This document shows, piece after piece, positions 14,083-25,530 of a DNA stretch of 64,000 bases. The DNA is taken from positions 4,351,548-4,415,547 of the forward strand of contig OZ026552.1 in the NCBI GenBank assembly GCA_964020155.1, written 5' to 3'. Below the pieces are notes generated by a model that ran no database searches, had not been told where the DNA came from, and saw only the letters and a program-made list of their open reading frames with translations. This stretch comes from Chondrilla cf. caribensis. Its lineage: Eukaryota > Porifera > Demospongiae > Chondrillida > Chondrillidae. Within the stretch, counting starts at the first letter, position 1. Each line of letters starts with the position of its first letter. A program made the position numbers and the translations under genes.

Positions 14083-14183
14083 TTCCACACACCATGACTA
14101 TCATGTGAGATAAAAATGGCTTCCGTCGGTCAACAAGTGATGAATTATAATGGAACGAATCATACTTTGTCAGAACCTGTGAT
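14083..14183 (+). pseudogene. TRAF-like copy D, 5' remnant
   Basis: About 100 bp matching the end of the spacer and the first codons of the TRAF copies: ATGGCTTCCGTCGGTCAACA, then GTGATGAATTATAATGGAACG and a TTTGTCAGAACCTG match. Homology stops there, so only the start of a fourth copy remains. Confidence 0.8.
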
Positions 14184-14378
14184 ACTTTACACCAATTAGA
14201 TGCGTGGGCTGCAACTTCTAACCCGCTAACGAAAGGTCATGATCAATTAGCCTCGGTCGGTAATTATGGCCGGACCATAGATATGGCCAGACTAATGACC
14301 TCAGCGTACGTTAAATTAAACGATCTACGACCTTTGGTGCTCCCATAGTACACTTTGCTCCAACGTTTACTCTTGTAC

Positions 14379-15275
14379 ATGGTGATGGATCTCGAAAAGC
14401 AGCTGGATACCATTTACCGCTGGTTTCAGGCGACGTTCGACAGTTACGGTCAGTACCATATTGAGAAAGAAGCGGGAAAGAGTAGCGGGGCGAAACCAAT
14501 ACACGACTGGGTCTTCTCCAAGTTCTTTGCAGTTACCATGCCTAAGTTCGGGGAACACATCCTTTTGGCCAGACAAGGATTTAGAGAAACGGGGAAAATT
14601 TACAGGCAACGCGTCTATTTGTTTCACGTCAATGAGAAAGAAGGATGTGTTGAAAACAAGATTTTCAAACTAAAGGATGAATCCCTGTTCGAGAAAGCCG
14701 AGCAAGATCCTTCAGTTGTGACTGGTCTGGATCCTTCCAGCGATGCCGAGTGCATGGATGGGTGCAGTGTGTTTTGGGAGTACCTGGAAGGGAAAAACCT
14801 GTTCCATGGGGCCACTAAGGAGGGTTCCTGTCGATTCGAAAGTAATTTCTTCCCCGGGAAGACCATCATTGCAACGAGTGATATCTTCGTTGGACCAAAC
14901 CACCTTTGGACGCTGGATCGTGGAGTTGATACGGACGGGAATAAGATATACGGATTCAAGAGTGACGAACATCACAAGTTTATTCTATGCAGGACTTACG
15001 ATGGGATTGCACGGTTCGTCAATGAGGATGCAACGACTGAGGTAGTCCTCCACAACCAGGGAGGGGAGGCGAGGGTTGGTGACACTGGTTATGTGGTGAA
15101 GCTCGCTCAGGTTGTTGAACCAGACGCAGGGGATCATCCTTCTGTGCTGAGACTGTCCGTGCACAAGGATGGAGAGGACGAACCACTGGGGATGGCCGTC
15201 TCAGATCCTGACTCTGTCGTGATCGGAGGAGTCTTTGCTAAGAATCTGTACATTCATCTCCGCAAACGAAGTTGA
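14379..15275 (+). CDS. CpcT/CpeT-family (chromophore lyase-like) protein
   Basis: Single-exon ORF of 298 residues starting MVMDLEKQLDTIYRW. It shows the signature of the CpcT/CpeT family, known in cyanobacteria as bilin lyases with a calycin-like barrel: YRQRVYLFHV, an acidic-aromatic stretch, then DGCSVFWEY, LFHGATKEGSCRFES, and WTLDRGVDTDGNKIYGF with HHKFILCRTYDG. The C-terminal 70 residues (about 230-298) look like a separate beta-rich extension. In cyanobacteria the family attaches bilins to phycobiliprotein cysteines; animals have no phycobiliproteins, so the function here is unknown. There is no visible signal peptide. Other recorded animal members are expected from general knowledge but I cannot check them here. 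The ORF could start at a second ATG two codons later. Confidence 0.75.
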   Translation: MVMDLEKQLDTIYRWFQATFDSYGQYHIEKEAGKSSGAKPIHDWVFSKFFAVTMPKFGEHILLARQGFRETGKIYRQRVYLFHVNEKEGCVENKIFKLKDESLFEKAEQDPSVVTGLDPSSDAECMDGCSVFWEYLEGKNLFHGATKEGSCRFESNFFPGKTIIATSDIFVGPNHLWTLDRGVDTDGNKIYGFKSDEHHKFILCRTYDGIARFVNEDATTEVVLHNQGGEARVGDTGYVVKLAQVVEPDAGDHPSVLRLSVHKDGEDEPLGMAVSDPDSVVIGGVFAKNLYIHLRKRS

Positions 15276-16047
15276 ATGTAATTATTAGTACTGATATTGA
15301 TTTCATAATAATCATGATAATGATTAAAATTTTCCTTTGTAATTTTCCTATAGCCATAGTCCACATACATAGTCTGTACTGAGCTTCATTTGTAACATCA
15401 TTTGTCTGACTCGGTAAAATTTATAATGCAACTAAGGTGAAATGCTAAAAATAGTATAAAATTGGTCACAATTTGGTCTGTATATATATATAGGCCTATA
15501 TATATGTCACAGAGAGTCAGATATATATCTGGTTTGGATATCCTCTATAATATATCCACTTATAACTTTCATATTTTAAAATAGATATTATGTAGCTATA
15601 ATATTATATTACATCTGAGGTTTCCCAGATGTTTCATGTACAATTGCAATTTGGACCCATGTGTAAATTTTGTCCAGTATATGTAACTGATCAAATTGTC
15701 TGCTAATTGATCAATTTCAACCCCTGCCAAAGATGCATGCTCCAAAGCGATGAGATAATAATTTCAAGCCAATAATTTTCAAAGATTGACAACATGAAAA
15801 AGAAGAGGAGCTACAAAACGATACTTTTTGCAAGACTATACCCTCAGTATTCATGAAGATATATAAGTGTGTGCAAAGAGATCAATTCTACATATTGAAA
15901 TTTCCCAATGAATTTTAATGACATTTTCCCATATCTGTATACAAGACATGTACAATAACATTCATATTACGTATGTAAAACATGCAATGCATGTATGCAA
16001 CATGTGAACAATAAGAATGTATAGCTCTGTTTGATGTGTGTGTTGAG
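15276..16047. other. AT-rich intergenic interval
   Basis: Lies between the convergent 3' ends of the CpeT-like gene and CDC40. AT-rich, with several possible poly(A) signals and short TATATA runs; no ORF or structured element recognised. Confidence 0.7.
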
Positions 16048-16537
16048 TCAGTCCCAGAGGTGTATAAGTCCGTCCCAACCAGCTGTGACAATCTTTGAGG
16101 TCTCGTGAGGATGCCACAGGCACCCTATGCACACACCGCTGTGGGCCTTGAACTTACTGCAGGAGGGAAATCAGAGGAAGACGCGCATGTGTGAACAGGC
16201 AGCTACATGTACTCATAACACCCATACTTGTAAAAATGAGTATGACCATAATATCAAGTACATGTGATAGGCACATGACATGATATGTGGACAACATAAA
16301 CAATAAACAAAATGCAAACATACTGTTAGAACTGTACATAATATGAATGAACTTTCTTCAAAACTACAAACAACAATTAGAGTGACACAGATGACTGCCA
16401 ACAAACCAGGATAGTCTGGTGGATTTCCAGTCCCAAATGTTCAACTTTCCATCAGCATCTCCGGATATTACAAAGCTGCAATAATACAACAGGTGTAACC
16501 TCACATGTGATGCAGCATGTGTGTTTGTGTGCGTGCG

Positions 16538-16591
<54 letters not shown>

Positions 16592-19500
16592 CGTGTGTGC
16601 ATGCGTGCGTGTATGTGGCGTGCATAAGTATACTACGTACATACATATGTACTGCATACACATACATACTCCATCTCTCACCTTCCATCAGGAGAAAAGT
16701 CTACCTGACAAGCATACCCCGCAACCTACAGAGGAAACAGTGAATACATTAGTGAACTAATAAATGTATGCTATAGATTACATAAAATGAAATGAACTAC
16801 ATACTAATAGTGACAAAGAAAAAGAGGAAATTAAAGCTTGCACTCATTGGATGCAAAAACAATGGAATCACGGTATTTGGCAACCGATCCGATAGATGTT
16901 CTAGAGTCGCAAATAGCAGCTATTGCTGATCTGAGAAGGGAATAGCGAAGTCTGCATCTTATCCATGAGATCACCTTATTATAGGGTTCATCTCTTCTTT
17001 CAGACAATAATCCAGTGAGTCTTTTGTAGGCGACTTCAGCCGATTTGCTCATATACCACCTGATAGCGAGAAGACCAAAGGGGTAAAAGAACCCATCTCA
17101 ACTTGCATAATTCTGTCTTCATAAGTCCTGCGTTTCTCCAACTCATGTTTTCGATATACAGATTTTATCTTCTGATGGATATAGCTTGGGGCATTAGGAT
17201 TGAAGATTCGCACATCAAAAAAGGCCCTTTGGCCCCGGCACCAAAAACCGTCGGCACTAACATCAACTCTAGCTGCATCTTCTCTGTTGGTGGAAGCTAA
17301 GGAGAATGTTTCTCCTGTAAGGGGCTGTAGTTTGGGTTCGCTGGTGACATTATAACATACTTCCGACAATAAATTTGCAGTGAGGTCCCTTATCTCGCTA
17401 TGTCTGCGTGTCGGTAAGCCTCCCGTATTACACACTAGCGCATGATCAACTGTGAAACTTTTTCCGCAGATACATTGGGTACGGAGGTGTGTTGGTTGCC
17501 AGTTGTATCTTAGGTGAATAGCATCTCGAAAATCGCTTTTGTGCAATACCAGGCCTTGCGCTTTAATGGGGAGATTAAGCAGCCATGACGAGGCCCCTTT
17601 CTCGGTTGCAAGCTCAACATTCCTTTCCATAGTTTCAGGTAGCAGGGCTGTTATTTTCTCAAACAGACATTTCTGAGTATTTTTACGTGAATACATTAGT
17701 ACAATACATCAGGATGTGTACTGAGTTCTCCACATTTACAGAGTTTGCATATTTCTAGGAATTGCTTTATATAATTTTGTCAACGTAGTCACCGTAACAT
17801 AAATATCCCTTTTTATATACAGAAATATTACCGTATAGTGGGAAATTTTCGTGGATGGCTCCAAAAAAGACAATTTGCGGATAAAATTTTCGCGGATGCT
17901 GGCCACAGTCACGCGATAGAACAGCAAGAACGCCTAATTCACGGATTTTATTTTCATGGATGTTAGGCCAACCGCGAAATCCATGAAAATTGTGTCCCAC
18001 GAAAATTTCCTTCTATACAGCAATAAGATGACTCTGAATATGGGCGAGAGAAATGTTGTAGAGGGAATCCCAGGTTTCTTGGGTTGGACGAAACCTTTTG
18101 GACAATTAAGCAGGTCTAAGCTGGCTTAAATACACCAGGACATATGTATATGTACACACATGCATGTATATTTTTTGATATACTCATACATGTGGCACAC
18201 ACAAGTGGAGCAGGTTGGCAAACAGCAGTCCACCATCATGACAGACCAGGACCTACTAACCATGTGACCCTTGAAGGACTTCTTCCTGTTGAGTCTGAAG
18301 TTGTTGTGGACACCGAAGATCATGATCTGATTGTCCATGCACTGACAGGCCAGCCACTTGCCTGGAACAGACATAACAGATACGTAGAACAGACATAACA
18401 GATACATAGAACAGACATAACAGATACGTAGAACAGACATAACAGATAGAAGAGCATCAACAAGGAACATACAGTCGAAACTCTCTACAACAGCACTATT
18501 CATATTGACAGTCTCCTTATAACAACATATTTTGTGAGCACAGATGTATCCGCATGCACAGTAATTGTATTGGTTATCACAGCAAGTGGGTTATAATGAC
18601 CGGGAAGGTGAGAAAGCAGGGTGATGTTGCGAAGAAGTTTGACTATACCAGAAACATCCAGTGCAATATCTATAATACTTATCATCACAATATGTTGCAT
18701 ATGTATATTATGTATATTGTACTATATATCATCCCTACTCCTCCCACCCTCTCATAAACTGTCCTGTATGAGCTCTTGACAAACAAGAACACACGTACGT
18801 ACCATCATGACTCAATGACACAAATGGCATTGTGTGCATGTTTGGCTCCGCAATGTACTTCATGTCCACAGGCGTGTCCCACTCCCACACTCGGAGACTC
18901 TTGTCGTCTGACGTTGTCACAAACCGTCGATTCTCATCAACAAATGTGATAGTGTTGACAGCTCCGAGATGTCTGTAATTTAAAAGAACACATTTAATAC
19001 AGATTTGGGAATTGACATGATGGACATACAGTGAATTCCCATTAATCCACCACCACTTTATCCATCAAATTTTCATCTGCCACAATTCCCCAGTGCCAAT
19101 ATAATGTACACGTACAAATGAATATCAACTTGATCCACTACATTGTTTAAAAATGACAGATTAACGAGATTTCACTGTACACACAAATGTCAATACAACA
19201 ACAAACAAGATTTATGTTAATACATTACATAAACATATGTATATACTCGCGTACCTACGTATGTACGTATGCATGTAGTACATGCCATGTACACATGTAC
19301 TAATACACGTATAACTGTCACATTGATGTGACATGTACATATACACATGGATGTGAGATGCAAACACACCTGTCGTACTCCTGTACGGTCTCCCCACTCT
19401 TTATATCCCACTGGATAACACAGTGAAGCATACACACATATGGGATAGTAGGTCGTCATGATGGGGAAACCACCAACATGCGTGGAAGTATAAATGCAAC

Positions 19501-19803
19501 TTGAATTTGATGTTCAATTGACACTAACATTTCAGAAAATAAACTGTACATATGTTCATATACGTACATATACACTTACACATACGTACATATACATACA
19601 TAAGTACATCAACATACATACACTTACATACACATACGTATGTAAACATACATATGCACATTGGTATACGTACATGTGCATACTTACTGTGTATATCTTT
19701 TTATCATTGCAAGCAGCAAGGAAAAGGTGATGTTTGTCCTGAAGAATGAAATGTAAATATCGAAAGATGAAAGATTATTGTGGACAAATACCTTTATGAA
19801 CTT

Positions 19804-19838
<35 letters not shown>

Positions 19839-20100
19839 ACACACCTCATCAGGATTGAATTTAACACAGTAAGGTAGCTTCCTGTTGGTGAACCTGGACA
19901 CACACTTCCCAGTCTCTGTGTCCCAAAGCTTGATGTACCTGTCGTAGGCACAACTGAGGAACTGAGTGCCGTCATTGTTGAAGCAAATGTCTTTGACTGC
20001 TTTCCCATGACCTGTGAAATTCACATATAAACATGGTACGTACTTGGTATGTGTACTGTATATTGTTTATACGTATGAATACAATGCCACACATGCGCGT

Positions 20101-20145
<45 letters not shown>

Positions 20146-23100
20146 GGAAAACGTTCGTATACATCTTCTCTGATTATACACCTCCCATAACTGAAAGTAA
20201 GAACACATTCGAAAATAGTAAAAATTGTCATATGCACATACACATAATTATAACATACATACGTATGTACACATGTGTATATGCAAATACCTACATACGT
20301 ACATTAAGGGTATATGTATATGCACATGTATTACTGTATAACTACTTGTGTGCATATTGTTTAGATGGAGGACAGTGGTGGTACCTGTGGTTGAACTCTC
20401 TAGATAACAACAACCTCACCTTGATTTTACTGTCCATTCCTCCAGACAAGAGCAGATGAGCTGAACGAGGAAAGTACTTGATAGCTGCAATGCCCTTGGA
20501 ATGACCAGACCTGCAGTATATACGTAGATAGGTACATATACAGGTACGTACCAGTGCATACATACGTATGTACGTATGTATGTAGATATATGTATACACG
20601 TAGACCAGCAATCACACGTATGTATGTACTCTAATATTAGTGGTTATATCCAACAAATACAGTACAATATGTATACATAAGCCACTGTGCATATACATAC
20701 ATATGCACATACATACATGTACGTATGTACACACTAGATCGCTAGAGGTAATACTCAAGTACATACGTACCTGTTTGTACAGTATCTTACCACGTAAACA
20801 CCTGTTTATCATGTACTACATATCAGCTCACTAAGTACATTTGTACAGTGAATTATTAATCCAGCACTGTTTTATACACCAAACTATTTAATCTGCCATA
20901 ATTTCGCGGTACCACTATATGTAATATACAAGTATTAATGAATATCCAGCTAATCCACCAAATTCGTCAATCTGCCATATGTTGTGAAAAACCAATTATG
21001 ACAGATTAACAAGTATTCACTGTATGTCTTGCCAATTTACCATGTACCACATACTAGTCCTCCACACACTCACATACGTACAGTCTTACCATGTACCACA
21101 TACTAGTCCTCCACACACTCACATACGTACAGTCTTACCATGTACCACATACTAGTCCTCCACACACTCACATACGTACAGTCTTACCATGTACCACATA
21201 CTAGTCCTCCACACACACACATACGTACAGTCTTACCATGTACCACATACTAGTCCTCCACACACTCACATACGTACACTCTTACCATGTACCACATACT
21301 AGTCCTCCACACACTCACATACACTCTTACCATGTGTGAATGAGCTTCTTTGGTACATAGCACTTCTCTGGAGGCTCGTCACTTCTCAGGTCAACGGACA
21401 GGTCTTGTGGAATGTGTAAATACGAGCGTCCCTGGTAGTCATAGGGATCCTCAACTGGGGATGAGTGGTACAATACACAGTGATGAAGGAGATACATAAT
21501 ACAAGTGTCAGTGTGATAGTAAATTTTAGTATAGATAGGTTTTGCTGAATTTGATGATAGTACAGTGGAACCTGCCTATAGTGGTCACCCTTGGGACCCG
21601 AGAGAGTGGATGTTATAGAGAGAATGTCTGTATTCACAGGTTAAATAGTACACTATAGACCCTTTTGGGATTTGGTAACCTGGCTGTTATAGGAGGTGAC
21701 CTGACAATACAGTAACATTTATACACAGACTTCACTGTACAAGATGTAGGTAGTAAAACAATGAGACAACACCCAGACCAAAACCAGACAACAACAACAA
21801 CAACCAGACAACAACGTACTGTGCAGCAGGGTCTTCTCCTCCACCACTTCATCCTCTTCCTTCTTCTTCTGTTTGTTTCCAAACTGTTCTTCAAGTTTAG
21901 CCAATTGTTCCTGAGAAAAATTAGAGAAAATACAGAGTGTGGAGTACTGTACTACCAAGTGCACTTCATAATATCATATACATACTGTATGCACATACGT
22001 ACATACACACATACAGGCATCACATTTGTACAGAACACATATGAAGTACATGCTTAAACGTATGTATGTATGCAGTGAATTCTGCACAAAACAGTACATT
22101 CTAGAACATACATACATACACTATATCAGGGCACACAAGTTACATACGTAGATCAATAATACAAACACAATAAGCGCACACACATGCTCGCACACCTCAG
22201 TAGGCTTAGCAACCTTCACTTCATCCTTGTAATCAGCCCACGGTCCTTTGTATCCCTCAATGTCACTCGGCTCGCCCCTACTCTCTCGCTGTCTCTTGCG
22301 CTCTATCTTTACTTTATTTTGCTCAAAAACAGTCAGACCTTTGTTCTGTTCAGCAACTTCTTTCTCACCAATGAAGCTGAGTAAACAAGATCAATGAAAG
22401 GTTGAATGGATAAAATAAGAAGCTAGTTTGGACTTGCAGGGTGTCATAGGTGTGTGTGTGTGTGTGTGTGTGTGGGGGGGGGGGGCTGTGGGGGTGTGCG
22501 TGTGTGTGTGTGCGTGTGTGGGGGTGTGCGTGTGGGGGTGTTGTGTGTGTGTGTGTGCGTGTGGGGGTGTGTGGTAAGCAAGCAGATAAGTATGTACGTA
22601 TTATACTAGTTTGTTTCAGAAAGATTTTGTGCAACATACGAAAATTGTCCAAAAGAATGAGAGTTGTCTGATGGATCCAACGCATAACCTAACAAAGGAA
22701 AGAACCAATCATCAAACCTGTACACATAATACACGGGAATAAAAATAACACACAAGGATATATGTACAGTACAAATTGCCGAGTATGTGCCATGGACAGT
22801 ACATACGTACATACAGTTAAGTCATACACTTGCTCAGTCCCTAGCTCATGTACACTCTGTCAATCAGTATTGATAGCAAGTACAGTACCTCTAATAAGAA
22901 GTACAAATTTAGCATGCCCTTCAAGACACTTACTAACCAAATGGGACCAGCTGTAATACACACATCACTACACCATAGAACATGTTGAGCTATGTATATA
23001 TACGTACGTATGTAGTAGCCTACATATGTACTCAGTACCGAATGCTCACCATATTTGTGGAACGTTCTTCTTTGGTTCTCAAAGTCAAAGTGGTTCAGGT

Positions 23101-23863
23101 GGGCCGGCTCCGTGTAGCCAGACAACATGTTCTTCTCCGCTCTCTGCTGAGTGGTCTTGTTGGGGTTGACCGGGCCCACCTGGAAGAATAGGCAAACACG
23201 ATCAAAAGTTGATAAGTAGAGTGCCCTTTTCAGCTAGGCCTGATGTTCAGACCCCTCCCCCCCCCCCATATTTCATTGCACAATGAAAATACTGGACGCA
23301 CTAGACTATGTTCCGTTGGGGGAAAGTGTTTTGAGAGACCAATGATGGAATGAATAATAGTTACACAATTAACCTGCACTTAAGGTCACCGAGGGTATTC
23401 ACATAATGAAGTGGATAACTTGCATACCAGGGCAACTTTGAACCTCAGCCTTGAGCTCTTGTATCAAAGAGCCACTTATTCAAACCATAGACCCTCAAAC
23501 TCAGTGTTACCTTCACAGATAGGTGAGTCGGTATTGATGTTGCTATATGGTTTAATATAAGGGATAGTATGGATGCTTATGGGCACACAAATGCGCGGAT
23601 ACCCGTCTCACCTGTGGAGCAAACAGCTCGTCGTAGGTTGGGTTGTAAGTGATCTCTTTGGTGTTTGGGTCCACCGCCGGTTGCTGGTAGGTCACCTTGT
23701 CGGGGACGGTCGGGGCGCAGTTGACAGGTTTAACATCAAATTTAACCGGACGGGAGATTGGATCGATGAGCTGCGCTCCCACTTTGTCGTCTTTTATCTT
23801 CGGCGACCCACTAGAAGTGCCGTCTTCTTCGTCGCTTCCATATGCGAATGCTAAAGCGTCCAT
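16048..23863 (-). CDS. CDC40: Pre-mRNA splicing factor CDC40/PRP17
   Basis: WD40 protein of the spliceosome that acts at the second catalytic step. Sixteen exons in reading order: 23612-23863, 23050-23179, 22607-22688, 22196-22376, 21820-21910, 21331-21454, 20420-20510, 20145-20190, 19845-20011, 19688-19738, 19370-19410, 18803-18972, 18261-18361, 16682-16725, 16407-16475, 16048-16156. All phases agree and sum to 582 residues (human 579). The N terminus has [29 protein letters not shown], a basic KRQRE region and [14 protein letters not shown] repeats follow from VWSGHSKG through [35 protein letters not shown] and [13 protein letters not shown], ending [10 protein letters not shown]. Exons 8 and 9 have (GT)n-type donors; exon 6 abuts a minisatellite. 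Divergent with ISCU over 87 bp. Confidence 0.95.
16533..16610 (+). repeat. (GT)n microsatellite
   Basis: TG run with CG interruptions in the CDC40 intron between exons 14 and 15. Confidence 0.92.
16831..17696 (-). mobile_element. Retroelement C-terminal fragment (decayed)
   Basis: Two overlapping minus-strand frames (17049-17696 and 16831-17052) together form one conserved polypeptide tail. It has [20 protein letters not shown], a zinc-binding [15 protein letters not shown] motif, [27 protein letters not shown] and [11 protein letters not shown], followed after a 2-bp insertion by [21 protein letters not shown] recognise this as the region found downstream of a reverse transcriptase in repetitive invertebrate proteins. 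No reverse transcriptase core is present, so it is a truncated, frameshifted copy inside CDC40 intron 13, in the same orientation as the gene. Confidence 0.72.
17833..18019. mobile_element. MITE family 1, copy 2
   Basis: TIRs TATAGTGGGAAATTTTCG and CGAAAATTTCCTTCTATA, with the same internal GGCCACAGTCACGCGATAG phrase in reverse. Lies in CDC40 intron 13 beside the retroelement fragment. Confidence 0.82.
18362..18450 (-). repeat. 22-bp tandem repeat abutting the CDC40 exon 13 acceptor
   Basis: Four copies of GAACAGACATAACAGATACG (plus two bases). In gene orientation the copies end in the CTGTTC motif and the last one runs straight into the CCAG acceptor at 18362. Confidence 0.8.
18470..18648. 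mobile_element. MITE family 3, copy 1
   Basis: Starts TACAGTCGAAACTCTC and ends GAAGTTTGACTATA, imperfect inverted repeats with TA ends. Same family as elements at 39697, 40359 and 44524. Confidence 0.6.
19027..19180. mobile_element. MITE family 2, copy 2
   Basis: Begins TACAGTGAATTCCCATTAAT and ends GATTAACGAGATTTCACTGT, reverse complementary ends, in CDC40 intron 11. Confidence 0.8.
19809..19844 (-). repeat. (GT)n tract at the CDC40 exon 9 donor
   Basis: In gene orientation the donor reads GTGTGTTGTGTGTG, so the dinucleotide tract begins at the splice site. Confidence 0.88.
20101..20144 (-). repeat. (GT)n tract starting at the CDC40 exon 8 donor
   Basis: The first GT (20144-20143) after TTTTCCG is the 5' splice site; the tract continues for more than 40 bp. 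Confidence 0.9.
20844..21024. mobile_element. MITE family 2, copy 3
   Basis: Starts TACAGTGAATTATTAATCC and ends GATTAACAAGTATTCACTGT, inverted ends, in CDC40 intron 6. Confidence 0.78.
21032..21330 (-). repeat. 49-bp minisatellite carrying copies of the CDC40 exon 6 donor
   Basis: Six copies of a 49-bp unit. In gene orientation every unit contains ACATGGTAAGAGTGT or ACATGGTAAGACTGT, a duplicate of the exon 6 end plus its GTAAGA donor. The unit nearest the exon is the functional junction at 21331/21330. Confidence 0.85.
21561..21720. mobile_element. MITE family 3, diverged copy
   Basis: Begins TACAGTGGAACCTGCC and carries CTATAGTGGTCACC with later CCTGGCTGTTATAGGAGG. The right end is not clear. 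Confidence 0.45.
22451..22572 (+). repeat. G-rich low-complexity tract
   Basis: TG run merging into poly-G and repeated GGGGGTGTG blocks, in CDC40 intron 3. Several G-runs of three or more could form quadruplexes on the strand opposite the transcript template sense. Confidence 0.85.
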
Positions 23864-23950
23864 CGCCTATACGACGCAGAAATCATTCGAAGAGTAAAAC
23901 CCTGCAATCAACCTATTACATAAGATTGTTTTGGTAGTCACGTGAAGAAG
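23864..23950. promoter_or_regulatory. Divergent promoter, CDC40 / ISCU
   Basis: Only 87 bp separate the two start codons, so both transcription starts must lie here or inside the coding ends. No TATA box seen. Inferred from geometry. Confidence 0.6.
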
Positions 23951-25366
23951 ATGGCGTTTTCAGGCAGGCTAGCTCTTCGTATCGGTAGAATATCCTCTGT
24001 GCGCGTGGCCGCTCCTACTGCACGTTATCACGAAAAGGTAATTTGCAGCTTCATTGATATCTTTTGGTAGTTAAAAAGGTTTTTGTCACTGTATTGTGGA
24101 TTTCTGAGTCACATAATTATTGACCATGTCAGTCATGATGCAGTATTGAAATGTGTGTTTATTATATCAAACTGTACAATTAGTGTTTTGTTAGTCAGAT
24201 ATGGATGTATTTGCAGGATACATCTTTAGTTAGATTACATCCTAATTTATAGGTAATTGACCACTATGAGAATCCAAGAAATGTTGGTTCTCTCGACAAG
24301 AACGATGAGTCAGTTGGTACAGGGTTGGTGGGTGCTCCAGCTTGTGGGGATGTGATGAAACTGCAAGTGAAGGTGGACGAAGAGGGGAAGATTGTGGATG
24401 CGAAATTCAAGACATTTGGTTGCGGGTCTGCTATCGCATCCAGTTCTCTGGCCACAGAATGGGTCAAAGGGAAAACAGTACGTCAAACTACTGTTTAGCT
24501 CTATTTGTTGCATGAGTGTGTTGTGATTGTACAAGTGAATGATTTGATTTTGTGTGTACACAGTGGACACTGTCAGCCCAATACCTATTGTTCAGCAGTA
24601 TATTAGTACAGGTTTGTTGTTGGGAAAATCTTTTTGGATTCAGGAGCGTCCAACAACACAGTCTGGTGAAAAGAGGTCTTCATCTGATGAAGAACTCTCT
24701 CCATCAGACTGCATTTTTAAACGCTCCAGAATCCAAAAGGATTTTCCCAACAACAGTTGGAAACTTCGTAGTCCGAAATCCCTATTCAAATGTACAGGTT
24801 TATTTGTTGTATATTAAATCTGCAAACTACTGTAATACTGTGTACTCTACACACATAGCTACAGTGATTGCATGCACACAGGGTTTGAACATTTGGTGGT
24901 ACAAATGGTGATATGACAATCACTCTCCAGTATGTGGTTCTGAGATGAGCTGCACTGCTTGTGTGTGTGTGGTTATTACCATCTTCACGCTACATTGCCA
25001 GGTGGACCAGGCCCTGACTATCAAGAACTCTCACATTGCCAAAGAACTTTCTCTTCCCCCTGTCAAACTGCACTGCTCTAGTAAGTGACCATGTAATGTT
25101 CCACCCCCTGAGTGTATCTGAATCTCTATTATGATTTTCCGTTGTGGTTGTATTGTGTTATTATTGTGTTCTATATTCTCCAATGTATCCACTCATTAAT
25201 GCTGCTGAAATCATAAAACTACCAATTTGATATACATTCCTATGTATACTTTTCTTTCTTTTGTACTTCATCAGTGCTTGCAGAAGATGCCATTAAGGCT
25301 GCTTTGAGTGACTACAAAGTCAAGCAAGAGAACAAAAAGACCCAGGCTTCATCTGCCAACAACTGA
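23951..25366 (+). CDS. ISCU: Iron-sulfur cluster scaffold ISCU
   Basis: Mitochondrial scaffold on which NFS1-ISD11 and frataxin build 2Fe-2S clusters. Four exons: 23951-24037, 24253-24477, 25002-25080, 25275-25366, giving 160 residues (human 167). Residues 1-29 are a basic leader (MAFSGRLALRIGRISSVRVA). The mature protein starts VIDHYENPRNVGSLDK and has all three cluster cysteines: GAPACGDVMKLQ, FGCGSAIASSSLA and LPPVKLHCSMLAEDAIKAAL. All junctions are GT-AG and frame-consistent. It is head to head with CDC40. Intron 2 carries a foldback element. Confidence 0.97.
24613..24757. repeat. Foldback element in ISCU intron 2
   Basis: Left arm with TTGTTGGGAAAATC and TTTTTGGATTCAGGAGCG; right arm is its reverse complement CGCTCCAGAATCCAAAAGG ending in TTTTCCCAACAACA. 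A 145-bp MITE-like hairpin; the frame through it is probably not a gene. Confidence 0.8.
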
Positions 25367-25530
25367 AAACAGATCATTATTTCCTTCTATTCCACAATTT
25401 TGATGCTACATTCGTGATGTTATCTGCTTTCATTTTTATTTGACCACGTTAGTGTTGGGGTGTTATGCATGTGAATTCTTGCACTATTTGGATCTCATTG
25501 CTGTACGTAGTGTAGTGGATAAATTTTCAG

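Noticed and set aside
21032..21330. CRISPR-like regular repeat
   Set aside because: Units are contiguous tandem copies with no unique spacers, and the DNA is animal nuclear sequence.
24554..24817. ORF in ISCU intron 2 (87 codons)
   Set aside because: It spans a foldback element and reads both arms; no family resemblance.
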